From Ktedonobacteria bacterium brp13 (GTDB taxonomy: Bacteria; Chloroflexota; Ktedonobacteria; Ktedonobacterales; Ktedonobacteraceae): a stretch of 64,000 nt of DNA. Positions 1 through 8,560 of this stretch are shown in pieces; within the stretch, counting starts at the first letter, position 1, and each line of letters begins with the position of its first letter. The stretch lies in the NCBI GenBank assembly GCA_015099395.1, contig AP024096.1:5518001-5582000 (forward strand), in the 5' to 3' direction. Below the pieces are notes generated by a model. It was not told the origin of the DNA, did not search any database, and worked only from the letters and a program-made list of their open reading frames with translations. A program made the position numbers and the translations under genes.

Positions 1-543
1 CGTCCCTTGTTGATATTCCACTCCTGATATTTCCGGGTGCTCCATCTGCTGAAGATCGAACTTGACGAGTTCCATGCTCATCGCGGTGATTGGACAATAG
101 CGAGCAAGACGCAGGACCCATGTCAGAATGTTGTCGATCCTACTTTCTAACGAGGGTGGTAGCCAACCCTTCTTTCTGTTCTTCCGGTTGGACCAGCGTG
201 GCTTTCGGTAGCGTGTTTTTCGCTGTCTGCGTCCTCTGCGTACCCCCCGACGATCATCGAGGGCCGATTTGATCGCCTGTCCACGATGCGTGAGTTCTGC
301 GGCAAAAACGACTTCGCCTGTTGCATCATTGACGACCGCAATGCCAGTGGTCTTCGAGCCGGGATCAAGCTTGACCCGTAGCGGCTTGACTTCAGGCTGC
401 TCGACCACTCGCTTTAAGACGATGGTGAATGGATACATGCGGTACACGGATGCTTTGCCCTGTTTCAAGAGCAGACGTGCGCGGGCCGGATGCACCGGGT
501 TTAACGGCTTACAAAAACTGTCGATCACGAATACATTGCTCAA
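1..543 (-). CDS. iscB: IscB/IsrB-family RNA-guided nuclease, N-terminal part (runs off window start)
   Basis: IscB proteins are transposon-encoded, omega-RNA-guided nucleases related to the ancestor of Cas9. The frame stays open for 181 codons from a TTG at 543, which follows an AGGAGG ribosome site with 6-nt spacing, and continues past base 1. Visible parts in order: an N-terminal PLMP-like segment (PLNPVHPARARLLL, about residues 13-26), RuvC-I with the catalytic Asp in KLDPGSKTTG (about D60), an Arg-rich bridge helix with RRGVRRGRR (about 97-106), and RuvC-II with MELVKFD (about E158), followed by HPEISGVEYQQGT. These match the RRXRR/IscB family. The HNH domain, if any, lies outside the window, so IsrB (no HNH) cannot be excluded. 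The 5' flank carries the omega-RNA region. No tnpA is visible. Confidence 0.9.
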   Translation of the reverse strand, partial: MSNVFVIDSFCKPLNPVHPARARLLLKQGKASVYRMYPFTIVLKRVVEQPEVKPLRVKLDPGSKTTGIAVVNDATGEVVFAAELTHRGQAIKSALDDRRGVRRGRRQRKTRYRKPRWSNRKNRKKGWLPPSLESRIDNILTWVLRLARYCPITAMSMELVKFDLQQMEHPEISGVEYQQGT

Positions 544-544
544 G

Positions 545-947
545 TTGAGCCTCCTATTGCTAGGGTGTTGTTTGCCTCGTCAATCTTCGGGAGGGTTTAT
601 CGTCCAACACACTGGGTTAACCCTGTAGCCCTGTTTAATGTGGGACCGTAGAGCAGCGGGCTGGCATGCACCCGTTGGTACCTATTTCTTCCCGAAGGGA
701 GCACTATCACTAGTGCTAAGACTGGTCAGGTGTGGACTTACTTGCGCAAGCCCCCGGATTTATCCCTGATTCTTACCCACATTTTACAAAGGGAAAAGGA
801 AGACGACATCAGAAGGCGATTCATAAAGACGAGCTTATGAGGAACTCCTTGCAAACTCAAGCTTGGTAATCTCCATCTGAAGCGGCCTTCATTCTGCGAA
901 TGTTAAATGTGGGTAAAAGACAGGGATTTATCCGTGGGGTTCCTGAC
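545..947 (-). ncRNA. omega-RNA region and transposon left end upstream of iscB
   Basis: IscB omega-RNAs are encoded just upstream of iscB, with the guide at the 5' end copied from sequence outside the transposon end. On the minus strand this region starts GTCAGGAACCC at 947 and runs to the iscB ribosome site. It shares with 46239-46521 the terminus, ACCTGACCAGTC, TACCAA(stem)TGCATGCCAGC(stem)TGCTCTA, GGGTTAA(C/G)CCAGTG and GACGAGGCA. The stem flanking TGCATGCC changes in a compensatory way (GCGGG/CCCGT here, ATGCG/CGCAT there, on the plus strand). Other local hairpins are AGCACTA/TAGTGCT and CCC-TTC-GGG. The candidate 16-nt guide would come from 948-963. RNA boundaries are inferred. Confidence 0.8.
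756..933. repeat. Imperfect long inverted repeat inside the omega-RNA region
   Basis: Arms of about 29 bp (756-784 and 905-933) pair at roughly 23 positions, sharing TACCCACATTT and ATCCCTG blocks, around a 120-bp loop. At the matching place the second locus has only a short GACGGGC/GCCCGTC hairpin (46463-46469 with 46490-46496). The 5' hairpin of the RNA therefore appears greatly expanded here, possibly by insertion into its loop. Confidence 0.6.
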
Positions 948-1137
948 TCTTACTCTAGAGATACTATCAGTACTCCATCTCTCATATTATCAACGATTAT
1001 CATCAAATAATCCAATCGCAGAAAACCACCCTATAGGGTACATTTTTAGCAGCGATTTGCCGGAAAGCTGATATTTTGCTAAGATGAACAGGGCTTCTTT
1101 GGTAGTAACGTAGGGATAGGTTGAGGAAGGGGTTTGA

Positions 1138-3537
1138 TTGTCAAAACAGCAATTATCAATTATTACACGCAAGGCCCGTCTCTGGCCTGAACTTTCACAG
1201 GAGACTCTCCCGCTCCCCACTCCCCCCACTGCACAGCACACAGGCAGTCCTATTCTGCTCATTACTGTTTGCAGTAGTCTGGGAATTATGGGCCTCTATG
1301 CGTTTCTTTTTCGTAACTATAGCGGCGATCATCTTGTACTGACCGGGATACTTTTGATGAGTGGCGGGATGGCGGTCAGCGCTCTGGCAAACTTTTGCTT
1401 GCAATGGCTACCAGCACGCAAGCGCTATCGCCAACAGATACACACATACGAGCTCGAAATTGCGGCTCTACAGAGACATCTGCAAGAGCTGAGTCAACGC
1501 GAGCTCCAGGGCCAGCTCGAACTCGATCCACCATTGTCTGGCTCAGAGGAGAAACTAGCAACAACCAGCGCTCCCATTATACCGATTATACCAATCGTAC
1601 AACGCAGCTTTAATAATCAGGATGTACAACTCTGGTCACGACGTCCAGACGATCCTGACTTTCTGTCAGTACGTATCGGTATGGGTCAGCAGGCTCCTCA
1701 TTTTCAATTGCACAGTATACAGCCGAGTACGACATCGTCCCAAACACAACTACGTACACAGCAATATGAAAAATTGGCGGAGCTCTACACAACATATACG
1801 ACACTGGAGCTCCCACTCAAGATCGCTCTGGCGACGAGCGGGACGCTGGCACTACTGGGTGAGGGGACATATCTACAGAGCGCACGCCGACTCGCACTGA
1901 CGATGCTGACCTACATCGCCTATCATCATTCGCCAGCCGATGTGCGCATTATCATCCTCGCACCAGAGTCACAACGCAGCACCTGGGAAAGTGCAGCGCT
2001 CCTGCCACAGACGATCGCACTCGACCAGCAAGTCAACGAAGGAAGTACAATCGGCACGAGCAACACAAGAGTCTTAAGAGAAAACAGGCAGGCAAGCGAG
2101 CCACAACATATGGTCGCCATCGGAGACGAAGCGGTAGCACAGCAACTCTCTCTGATCTCGCGTGAAGTCAGTCATCGCTCACTCCAGTTGACAGAGAGCC
2201 CTGCTGCTACCAGTGCTACCAGTTCACACAGCGAGCACGCACCTCTACTCCCACATATCCTTATTTTTGTTGATCACTTCGAGGAACAGCAACAACTAGA
2301 GCCGACGATCCAGTTTATGCCCTATCCACTTGTTAAGGGCAAAACGACCCAAACGCTCAGACAGGCAAAGGCACAACAAGCGCTGACATCACTACTCTCA
2401 CCATCGTCAGCGCCCTCACTGCTCCAACGGGCAGAACTCGATCTGGCGTTGCATGCGGAGAGAGAATTAGGGCTCACAGTCATTGCAATCTGTCAGCAGA
2501 AAGAGCAACTCCCACCCTCAACAGCAGTCTTAATCGAAATCGAGGGTGGGACCGCTGGTAATACACTACCAGCAACTGCTACTATCCGCCATCTCCAACC
2601 GGATGCGCAACCGGCTCAGCATTGTGATCGCGTGGATACCATCGCACCGGATATTTTCCGTCACTGTGCAACACGCCTGCAGCCTCTTCGTGCAGCAAGC
2701 CCTCAACGCCTGGAACTGCCTACGCTGGTCGATATCTGCACGCTCTTTGAGCCGCCGATCGATCCTGCCAATTACGAACCACAGCACTACTGGCAGCGAG
2801 GCACACTACGGGATAGCGCCGGTGAACCGCTGCTGCGTATCCCTATCGGCATGAAGATCGGAGATGAGATACAGTACCTGGATCTGCTCAAAGATGGGCC
2901 GCATGGTCTGTTGATCGGTCAGACAGGTTCGGGCAAGAGCGAACTCCTACAAACAATTATCACAGGCCTGGCGGTCGCCTACCGGCCCGCTGAGATCAAC
3001 TTTTTACTGATCGATTATAAAGCCGGTCTGGCGCTAGAACCGTTTAGCCGCCTGCCGCATACGGTCGGCTTTCTCTCAAATATCTCGTCGGCGGCGCTTA
3101 TCCAGCGCTTTATCACGATGCTGCGCGCCGAAGCGCTCCGGCGTGAACTACGCCTGAAAGAGGGACAGCCGACACCACGACTGATCATTATCATCGACGA
3201 ATTCGCTGAGATGGTCAAACGCACAGAGAACATCCTGGAAGAGCTCTTTACGATTACCCGCATCGGTCGCGAGATGGGCATGCACCTCCTGCTGACCGCG
3301 CAACGACCGGAAGGGATCATCGGCAACAAAGTTCGTGACTATGTTCAGTACCGGCTCTGCCTGCGCTGTAGCTCGCCAGAGGATAGCCGTGAAGTACTCA
3401 GACGGGTGGAAGCCGCATACCTACCAGCGAACGTACCGGGTAGGGCTTACCTGCTCCATGGCGACAATCAGCTCGACCTCTTCCAGGCCGCACGGGTTAC
3501 CGTACCAATTGTAGCGACGACGCGGGAAGGCATATAA
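1138..3537 (+). CDS. eccC: FtsK/SpoIIIE-type ATPase of a type VII-like secretion system (EccC/EssC, domain 1 protein)
   Basis: EccC/EssC is the membrane-anchored motor ATPase of type VII secretion. This 799-residue protein starts at a TTG preceded by AGGAAGG. It has two transmembrane segments (about residues 38-60 and 68-92), then a cytoplasmic region with the EccC-like stretch LPLKIALATSGTLALLGEG and a HSPADVRIIIL segment. One complete ATPase domain follows, with Walker A GQTGSGKSE (about 594-602) and Walker B LIIIIDEFAEM (about 682-692). The block LLKDGPHGLLIGQTGSGKSE is typical of EccC domain 1. There is no N-terminal FHA domain. It lies 7 bp before a second EccC-like gene, so together they resemble a split EccCa/EccCb. 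Other type VII core genes are not in the window. A generic FtsK-like translocase is the alternative. Confidence 0.85.
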   Translation: MSKQQLSIITRKARLWPELSQETLPLPTPPTAQHTGSPILLITVCSSLGIMGLYAFLFRNYSGDHLVLTGILLMSGGMAVSALANFCLQWLPARKRYRQQIHTYELEIAALQRHLQELSQRELQGQLELDPPLSGSEEKLATTSAPIIPIIPIVQRSFNNQDVQLWSRRPDDPDFLSVRIGMGQQAPHFQLHSIQPSTTSSQTQLRTQQYEKLAELYTTYTTLELPLKIALATSGTLALLGEGTYLQSARRLALTMLTYIAYHHSPADVRIIILAPESQRSTWESAALLPQTIALDQQVNEGSTIGTSNTRVLRENRQASEPQHMVAIGDEAVAQQLSLISREVSHRSLQLTESPAATSATSSHSEHAPLLPHILIFVDHFEEQQQLEPTIQFMPYPLVKGKTTQTLRQAKAQQALTSLLSPSSAPSLLQRAELDLALHAERELGLTVIAICQQKEQLPPSTAVLIEIEGGTAGNTLPATATIRHLQPDAQPAQHCDRVDTIAPDIFRHCATRLQPLRAASPQRLELPTLVDICTLFEPPIDPANYEPQHYWQRGTLRDSAGEPLLRIPIGMKIGDEIQYLDLLKDGPHGLLIGQTGSGKSELLQTIITGLAVAYRPAEINFLLIDYKAGLALEPFSRLPHTVGFLSNISSAALIQRFITMLRAEALRRELRLKEGQPTPRLIIIIDEFAEMVKRTENILEELFTITRIGREMGMHLLLTAQRPEGIIGNKVRDYVQYRLCLRCSSPEDSREVLRRVEAAYLPANVPGRAYLLHGDNQLDLFQAARVTVPIVATTREGI

Positions 3538-3544
3538 GAAAACA

Positions 3545-5287
3545 ATGCAGACGCTCAACATACTCACAGCTCATAACACAGAAGAACTGCACGCAGAGAT
3601 GCAGCCAGATGAGGAAGCAGAAAGCCAGCCAGAAACAGAACAAGCATCCGAGTTGGCTGTAATGCAAGAGACAGCGCCAGCAACAGCGCCACAAGAACCA
3701 CAAGAACCACAAGAACCGCAACGCGAATATAAGCGGGGGAACCTGGCTGGAACGCGACTAAGCTTGCCGGTGATCATGCATGAGACTCCACGCCGCAGTA
3801 CTCCCTGGCAGTTTAGACAGACAACGCAGACGACCAGAGTAGAGATTGCCAGTATCACAACCATCGAGAAAAAACACCATACAGCGACATTTTATACAGC
3901 AACGACAATAGTTGAAGAACTTATGCCGGTCAACGACTCTTTTTACACCATGGATAGCCTGGATGCTATCCACACACCAGATCCTACTGGTCTTATCGAT
4001 CCGATGGAAGCTATGCATCCTGTAGATACTGTAGATACTGTAGATACTGTAGATACTGTAGACCCTGTAGATCCTATACATCCTATGGAAGTCAGCGATC
4101 CTATAAGTACTATAAATACAATGGATGCCATGGATACCATAGACACCATACATACTCTGGAGACGCTCCAACTCCCAATCCTGACGAAGCAGAGCAAAGT
4201 TTCAGAGCTGATCATAGAGCGTATCCGACATGAGTACTCTCTGGCCAGAGCACAGCGCGAAGGGATTTGTTATTGGCCCGCACCATTGCCGACACCCGAC
4301 TATCAGCGTAGTCCCGCTCCCTTGATCCTATTTCGATCCACAGCGACCACGCCAACAGCTGCGAACACAGCACCCACAGCACATAACACAGAGACAGGCA
4401 AGCAGACACCCCTGGTACCACTCACGCAGCATGAAGTGCTTGAGTGGAGCCGTAAGTCACCAGCGCGTCCGGCATTGCAATTCCCACTGGGTCTCATCGA
4501 TAAACCAGAACAGCAAAAGCAGGAGACGCTCCTGATAGATCTTCAAGGTATGACAGGAGCGCTCTCAGGTGGTCCACTCTTACTCGTCGGCGCACAACAT
4601 AGTGGCAAGGCGACAGCGCTACAAAGCATGTTGCTCTGGCTCACATCGCGCTACAACGCCAGACAGCTCAGGTGTATCATCATTGATCCTACCCATGACC
4701 TGGACCTCTTCCAGACGCTCCCTCATCTCTGTGACGATGGACAGCAGAGTCTGTGGACCGATGGCAGCAACGACGAAGAACTCTATAAGGTCATCGAACG
4801 TGCGACAGCACTCCAGACCCAAAGAAGAGAGCGCTATAAAGGGCTACGCTGGAACGCAGATACACTGGCACAGCTCTGGCAAGCCGGGGAAGAGGTACCG
4901 CTCCTGCTACTCGTCGTCAGTCAACTTCAGCGCTTCAGTGAACATACACAGGCACAGCAAGCGATCAAGCGACTTTTCTTCACATTCAACGATGCACGTG
5001 AACTAGGAATCTACAGTGTACTGAGCTCATCAGAGGTAGGGCTGCGCCATATCTCAGCGGACATTTTAAGCAAGATCAGTACACGCCTGAGCCTCTTCTT
5101 ACATGAACAGCAACGCGCCGAGTTCTTTGGTCGCCTCCATCCAATGGAACCAATCCCCGGACGCGGTCTGCTCCAGACACCCGACCAGCAGATCAACCAC
5201 GTACAGCTCGCACTACCAGTACCGGGCAGCAGCGAGAGCGAACGCTACGAGAATCTCAAGCAAGCAATAGCCAATATAAAAAATTGA
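3545..5287 (+). CDS. EccCb-like protein with degenerate second ATPase domain and long disordered N-terminus
   Basis: The C-terminal half matches the second ATPase domain of EccC: PLGLIDKPEQQKQETLLIDL, then a degenerate P-loop GAQHSGKAT (about residues 350-358), IIIDPTHDLDLFQTLPHL, and a weak Walker B LLLLVVSQLQ without the usual acidic pair. It is therefore probably a non-hydrolysing or regulatory domain, as later EccC domains often are. A third domain is absent. The first 300 residues are low complexity: repeated QEP near residue 58 and a D/T/I/M-rich run at about 157-215 encoded by a 9-bp minisatellite. It is co-directional and 7 bp downstream of the domain-1 gene, so translational coupling is likely. 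The function as substrate-binding partner is inferred from known EccC biology. Confidence 0.75.
   Translation: MQTLNILTAHNTEELHAEMQPDEEAESQPETEQASELAVMQETAPATAPQEPQEPQEPQREYKRGNLAGTRLSLPVIMHETPRRSTPWQFRQTTQTTRVEIASITTIEKKHHTATFYTATTIVEELMPVNDSFYTMDSLDAIHTPDPTGLIDPMEAMHPVDTVDTVDTVDTVDPVDPIHPMEVSDPISTINTMDAMDTIDTIHTLETLQLPILTKQSKVSELIIERIRHEYSLARAQREGICYWPAPLPTPDYQRSPAPLILFRSTATTPTAANTAPTAHNTETGKQTPLVPLTQHEVLEWSRKSPARPALQFPLGLIDKPEQQKQETLLIDLQGMTGALSGGPLLLVGAQHSGKATALQSMLLWLTSRYNARQLRCIIIDPTHDLDLFQTLPHLCDDGQQSLWTDGSNDEELYKVIERATALQTQRRERYKGLRWNADTLAQLWQAGEEVPLLLLVVSQLQRFSEHTQAQQAIKRLFFTFNDARELGIYSVLSSSEVGLRHISADILSKISTRLSLFLHEQQRAEFFGRLHPMEPIPGRGLLQTPDQQINHVQLALPVPGSSESERYENLKQAIANIKN
4021..4074 (+). 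repeat. 9-bp coding minisatellite, six units
   Basis: The unit TGTAGATAC is repeated four times exactly and twice with changes, encoding (VDT)n/VDP. The 9-bp unit keeps frame, so copy-number changes would only alter the length of the disordered linker. A looser continuation with TATAxAT-type codons runs on to about 4160. Confidence 0.9.
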
Positions 5288-5490
5288 AAAGCACAATGAG
5301 CACGCACAGAGTCCGAGGAGAGTTGGTGGAAACAAGAGAGGAGCGTAGAGCGTAAAAAAGACGAGGATAAGGTTTGTCGACAGCTATTGACAGATATTGG
5401 TCGGCACTCTTATCCTCGCCCCACGAACGGACGGACAGACAGACAGACAGACAGACAGATGAAACGCAAACGAGGCATAGTCGAAAGATC
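5288..5490. repeat. Intergenic stretch with 10-bp inverted repeat and (GACA)6 microsatellite
   Basis: CGAGGATAAG at 5362-5371 is answered by CTTATCCTCG at 5409-5418, a possible weak terminator between two convergent genes but without a T-run. Immediately after, GACA is repeated six times at 5434-5457, preceded by two CGGA units. No coding function is evident. Confidence 0.7.
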
Positions 5491-5790
5491 TTAATGACTG
5501 GTATTTACAGCATGCGCAATCGGGCTCAGATAATTATAGAGACTCTGCAAATCCGCCAGCACGCCCGCAATCTGATTCATCCAGGCAGGATAATTATTCA
5601 TGACAGATTGCACCGTCGTTCCACTCACCGAGAGCGAGACATTATTATTCAAGTTAGGCAGAGAACTATCGAGCAAGCTCTGCAACTCATTCTGCAAATT
5701 CATCAGTAACGCCAGAGAGAGCATGAGGCTAGAAAAATCGTGGATATTGAGCGAGCCACCGATCCCCATGTTTACATTTCCAACAGACAT
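5491..5790 (-). CDS. Small helical protein beside the EccC pair, possible type VII substrate
   Basis: A 99-residue protein, Leu/Asn/Ser-rich and almost free of charge. It is predicted by eye as two helices (about residues 18-43 and 58-90) separated by an Asn/Ser turn (NLNNNVSLSVSG). A Trp occurs at the start of helix 2 (YPAWMNQ). The size and helix-turn-helix layout resemble WXG100/ESAT-6 proteins, but the WXG motif and C-terminal YxxxD/E signal are absent. ATG at 5790 follows a G-rich stretch that can act as a weak ribosome site. It faces the eccC pair convergently. The link to type VII secretion is inferred from position and size only. It could be an unrelated orphan. Confidence 0.5.
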   Translation of the reverse strand: MSVGNVNMGIGGSLNIHDFSSLMLSLALLMNLQNELQSLLDSSLPNLNNNVSLSVSGTTVQSVMNNYPAWMNQIAGVLADLQSLYNYLSPIAHAVNTSH

Positions 5791-6183
5791 AAATTATACC
5801 CCCCTACAACATAGACCCGTAAGCACGAGTCACCACTCCATAACAGTAATGAGACGCAACTGATGTTGCAACGTATCACACACACATAAAAGAATATAGC
5901 ATGTGCATATATACATGTCAACAAGCTATAGCTACAAAATAGAGAAACTTACATTTTTGTAATTGTACAATATAAAAATATATCTACCTGTATTTATATA
6001 AATGAAGATAGATATATATATTATAGCAATGATTAGCTACAAGTAAAATTATAGCCGGGTTAGAATAGTAAGGATGCATTTATGGATTATTACTCACGGA
6101 TATATCAAACAATTGTCGTATCCAGGAAACAACCAGTTCTGCATAGCATTCTTGCCAGTATTAATAAGTCCTTCATTCATACT
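5791..6183. other. Very AT-rich intergenic region
   Basis: This stretch is much richer in A+T than its surroundings, with alternating TATATA runs near 5910-6030. No gene, tRNA or clear terminator was found. Together with the AT-rich AAA gene that follows, it may mark an imported segment. Confidence 0.6.
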
Positions 6184-7314
6184 TTAGCGAACCTCTATCT
6201 GTTCTCGGGTTGCAATTTGCAATTGTTGCTCATCAAAAATAGTTGCGCCAATATCTCCATTGCGGTTTTCAAGACGGACAAGAAAAGCATCATCTGAAAA
6301 ACCTTCATCGCAATTTTGTTGAGATGCCTGTTGAAAAGCAACGACACTATCCCAACTATGGGTGGTTGCAAAGACCTGAATGTTGAGCTTATGCGCTATA
6401 TGGAAGATCAGCTTCCATATATCTGCGTGCGCAGAGTAATGCAGACCATTTTCTACCTCGTCAATAAGCAGGATGCCATTCTCAGCATTCACAAGTGCAA
6501 GTGCAATGCCTAATACGCGCTGCATACCATCACCTAAGCTCCGAATAGGTAGGGGCTCGCGTATCCCGGCGACTTTGACGATGGTATAGCGCGCTCTTAC
6601 CGACTGAGGATCACCAACAATACTGATCGCTTCAACCCCTGGGGCAATGATTTTTAGTGCATTTAGTACTTCCCTCTCGTGATCAGTTAAAGCGATCTGA
6701 TCCCAAAGGGTGCCAATTTTTGTCTTACCTAAGCCATTAGAGTTGATGGAGACGCAATTCACCTCACCCGACTCTCCCCGCAATATTCTAGGGTAACTAG
6801 AAGTAATAGGATATGTTGAACTGCGATTCTTTTGACCATATTTTACAGAAAAACGGGGGATAGGTCCTTCGGCAACATCCAATTCTTCAAATAAAGCAGG
6901 CTGCAAGCTTATTTTTCCCTCTTCATCAGCTTTAGAATAAAAAAACTCTATGCTTAGCGAGAGAGTCTCATTGGGGGAGGCAATAGGACCTATATGAATA
7001 GCTTTGGAAGTACTTTTTATATCCTCTCGTCCATAAAATAAGTATTTGACCGCAAGTAATGGATCTTCATCATCACGATCATATATCTTATTATTACGCC
7101 GAGAACGCACACCTTCATCATGTGCATCCAACATTTGCCACAGTATTGTTGGAAAGCCTCGATAGACATAAATCTGTAGTGCGTCTAGAAGACTCGATTT
7201 TCCTACATTATTTTTACCAACAATTAAGTTTACTCGCCCTAATTGCTGAATTTGTAGGTCTTTGAAGCCTCTAAATTGCTGAATCATAAGAGAATTTAGC
7301 AAAAGTTTGTCCAC
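6184..7314 (-). CDS. AAA ATPase of the AAA_15/AAA_21 (OLD-like) group, orphan
   Basis: ABC-type AAA ATPase of the kind found in OLD, PARIS and related defence or repair proteins. It begins IQQFRGFKDLQIQQLGRVNLIVGKNN, has Walker A GKNNVGKSS (about residues 33-41), a signature-like SLGDGMQRVLGIALAL and Walker B GILLIDEVENGLH followed by a switch His in ATTHSWD. I prefer GTG at 7314 because AGAAGGGA lies just before it; ATG at 7353 has no ribosome site. There is no TOPRIM domain and no partner nuclease (DUF4435 or TOPRIM protein) next to it, only AT-rich DNA downstream. Gene and flanks are more AT-rich than the neighbours, which suggests transfer. Its role is unknown; defence is a guess. Confidence 0.75.
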   Translation of the reverse strand: MDKLLLNSLMIQQFRGFKDLQIQQLGRVNLIVGKNNVGKSSLLDALQIYVYRGFPTILWQMLDAHDEGVRSRRNNKIYDRDDEDPLLAVKYLFYGREDIKSTSKAIHIGPIASPNETLSLSIEFFYSKADEEGKISLQPALFEELDVAEGPIPRFSVKYGQKNRSSTYPITSSYPRILRGESGEVNCVSINSNGLGKTKIGTLWDQIALTDHEREVLNALKIIAPGVEAISIVGDPQSVRARYTIVKVAGIREPLPIRSLGDGMQRVLGIALALVNAENGILLIDEVENGLHYSAHADIWKLIFHIAHKLNIQVFATTHSWDSVVAFQQASQQNCDEGFSDDAFLVRLENRNGDIGATIFDEQQLQIATREQIEVR

Positions 7315-7451
7315 AGTTGTCCCTTCTCTTCCCAGACAAGTTATCTTCCGCATATAAAATAGCTATCTTAAATCTATTATAACACCTTCTTATCTTGCTT
7401 TTACTGATATAATTACACAAAAATTATCCAGGAATCTAAATATGATGTTAT

Positions 7452-7489
7452 TGGCGTCATATACCCATGAAAATGGGTATATGACGCCA
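7452..7489. repeat. Perfect 17-bp inverted repeat with 4-nt loop
   Basis: TGGCGTCATATACCCAT and its exact complement flank GAAA. It lies between the nfo 3' end and the start of the AAA gene. On the nfo strand it could act as a terminator, but no T-run follows. It could also be an operator or mobile-element end. Confidence 0.75.
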
Positions 7490-7548
7490 GTAAGAGAGTT
7501 GGAGAGAAACGCGACAACTTTTAATCGCTTCTCTCCTCTGCCATACAA

Positions 7549-8475
7549 TCAGGATAGAGCATCCTGAGAGATGATGGGGATATTTGAAACATTCGGCACA
7601 GCCAGCAATGAGGGATCATGTAAGGCTTTTGCGCGTGCTATCTGGGTACGATCGTGCTCCCAGTCCTCTTTTTTGTTGTCATCAAGCTTGATGGGCGTCT
7701 CCATTAAGACTGCGACATGCTCTAAACGCGGATCTTGCAAGAGAGTACGGAAACCTTCTTCACCGATAACTCCTTCTCCAAGGCGGGCATGGACATCACG
7801 ATGGCTACCCAGTGCCTTCTCGGTATCATTCAGGTGCAGAACTTTGAGGCGTTGCAGGCCAAAGGTATCTTCACAATGTTGCAGGACCTGCTGCGTTGAC
7901 TCGATCGTCGATATATCATGACCCGCACCCCACAGGTGAGCGGTATCCAGACAGATCCCCAGGCGGTCATTGTACTGCGGCAACATATCCAGGATCGCCG
8001 TCAGTTGCTCAAAACTATGACCCAACGTATTACCAGCGCCAACGTCATTCTCCAGCAATAGCATGACCTCTTCAGGCGTCTCAGGAAGGATACGCGCGAT
8101 ACCCTGAGCGACACGGAGCAGACCTGCTTCAATACCTGCTCCCTTATGGCTACCAGTATGGAAAACGACATAGCGTGCACCCAGCAGGGCTCCTCGTTGC
8201 AGCGTCCAGCTCAGCAGAGCAATAGATTTCTCCCAGATAACATCATCGGTAGAGCCTAGATTGATGATATAGGGTGCATGCAAGACGACCGGATCAAGCT
8301 GGCACTCGCGCGCTGTCCTGGCAAAGGTCGTACAGAGTGCGGGATCATCAGCCGGGGGTCTCCAGGCAGTCGGGTTGCTAGCGAAGATCTGTATCGTCTC
8401 ACAGCCAAGGTCACGCGCCATCTGAGCGGCGCGGGCTGGCTTTGAGTTGGTAGGCATGTGACGACCAATGCGCAT
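7549..8475 (-). CDS. nfo: Deoxyribonuclease IV (AP endonuclease)
   Basis: Endonuclease IV cleaves DNA 5' to abasic sites in base-excision repair, using three metals in a TIM barrel. The sequence shows MRIGRHMPT, VLHAPYIINLGS, VVFHTGSHKG, LLLENDVGAGN, GICLDTAHLWGAGHD and KVLHLNDTEKALGSHRDVHARLGEG, which carry the His, Glu and Asp metal ligands. I start at ATG 8475, which has AAAGGA about 8 nt upstream and matches the family's N-terminus; the frame also runs 36 codons further upstream without similarity. The protein is about 308 residues, usual for the family. It lies 85 bp downstream of scpB on the same strand, so co-transcription is likely. Confidence 0.95.
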   Translation of the reverse strand: MRIGRHMPTNSKPARAAQMARDLGCETIQIFASNPTAWRPPADDPALCTTFARTARECQLDPVVLHAPYIINLGSTDDVIWEKSIALLSWTLQRGALLGARYVVFHTGSHKGAGIEAGLLRVAQGIARILPETPEEVMLLLENDVGAGNTLGHSFEQLTAILDMLPQYNDRLGICLDTAHLWGAGHDISTIESTQQVLQHCEDTFGLQRLKVLHLNDTEKALGSHRDVHARLGEGVIGEEGFRTLLQDPRLEHVAVLMETPIKLDDNKKEDWEHDRTQIARAKALHDPSLLAVPNVSNIPIISQDALS

Positions 8476-8560
8476 CGATATATGTCCTTTAAATTTACAG
8501 AGGATTGCGATAAAACGGCGATTCAATGATAAAGCCAGGGAATAACAAAAAATAACAAAG

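Noticed and set aside
5434-5457. Short tandem repeat as a CRISPR array
   Set aside because: The unit is 4 bp with no spacers; it is a microsatellite.
5491-5790. Confident WXG100 (EsxA-like) call
   Set aside because: Size and helices fit, but neither WXG nor the C-terminal YxxxD/E signal is present.
6082-6297. Plus-strand frame opposite the AAA gene 3' end
   Set aside because: It overlaps the AAA coding region antisense, and its codon pattern gives no recognisable protein.
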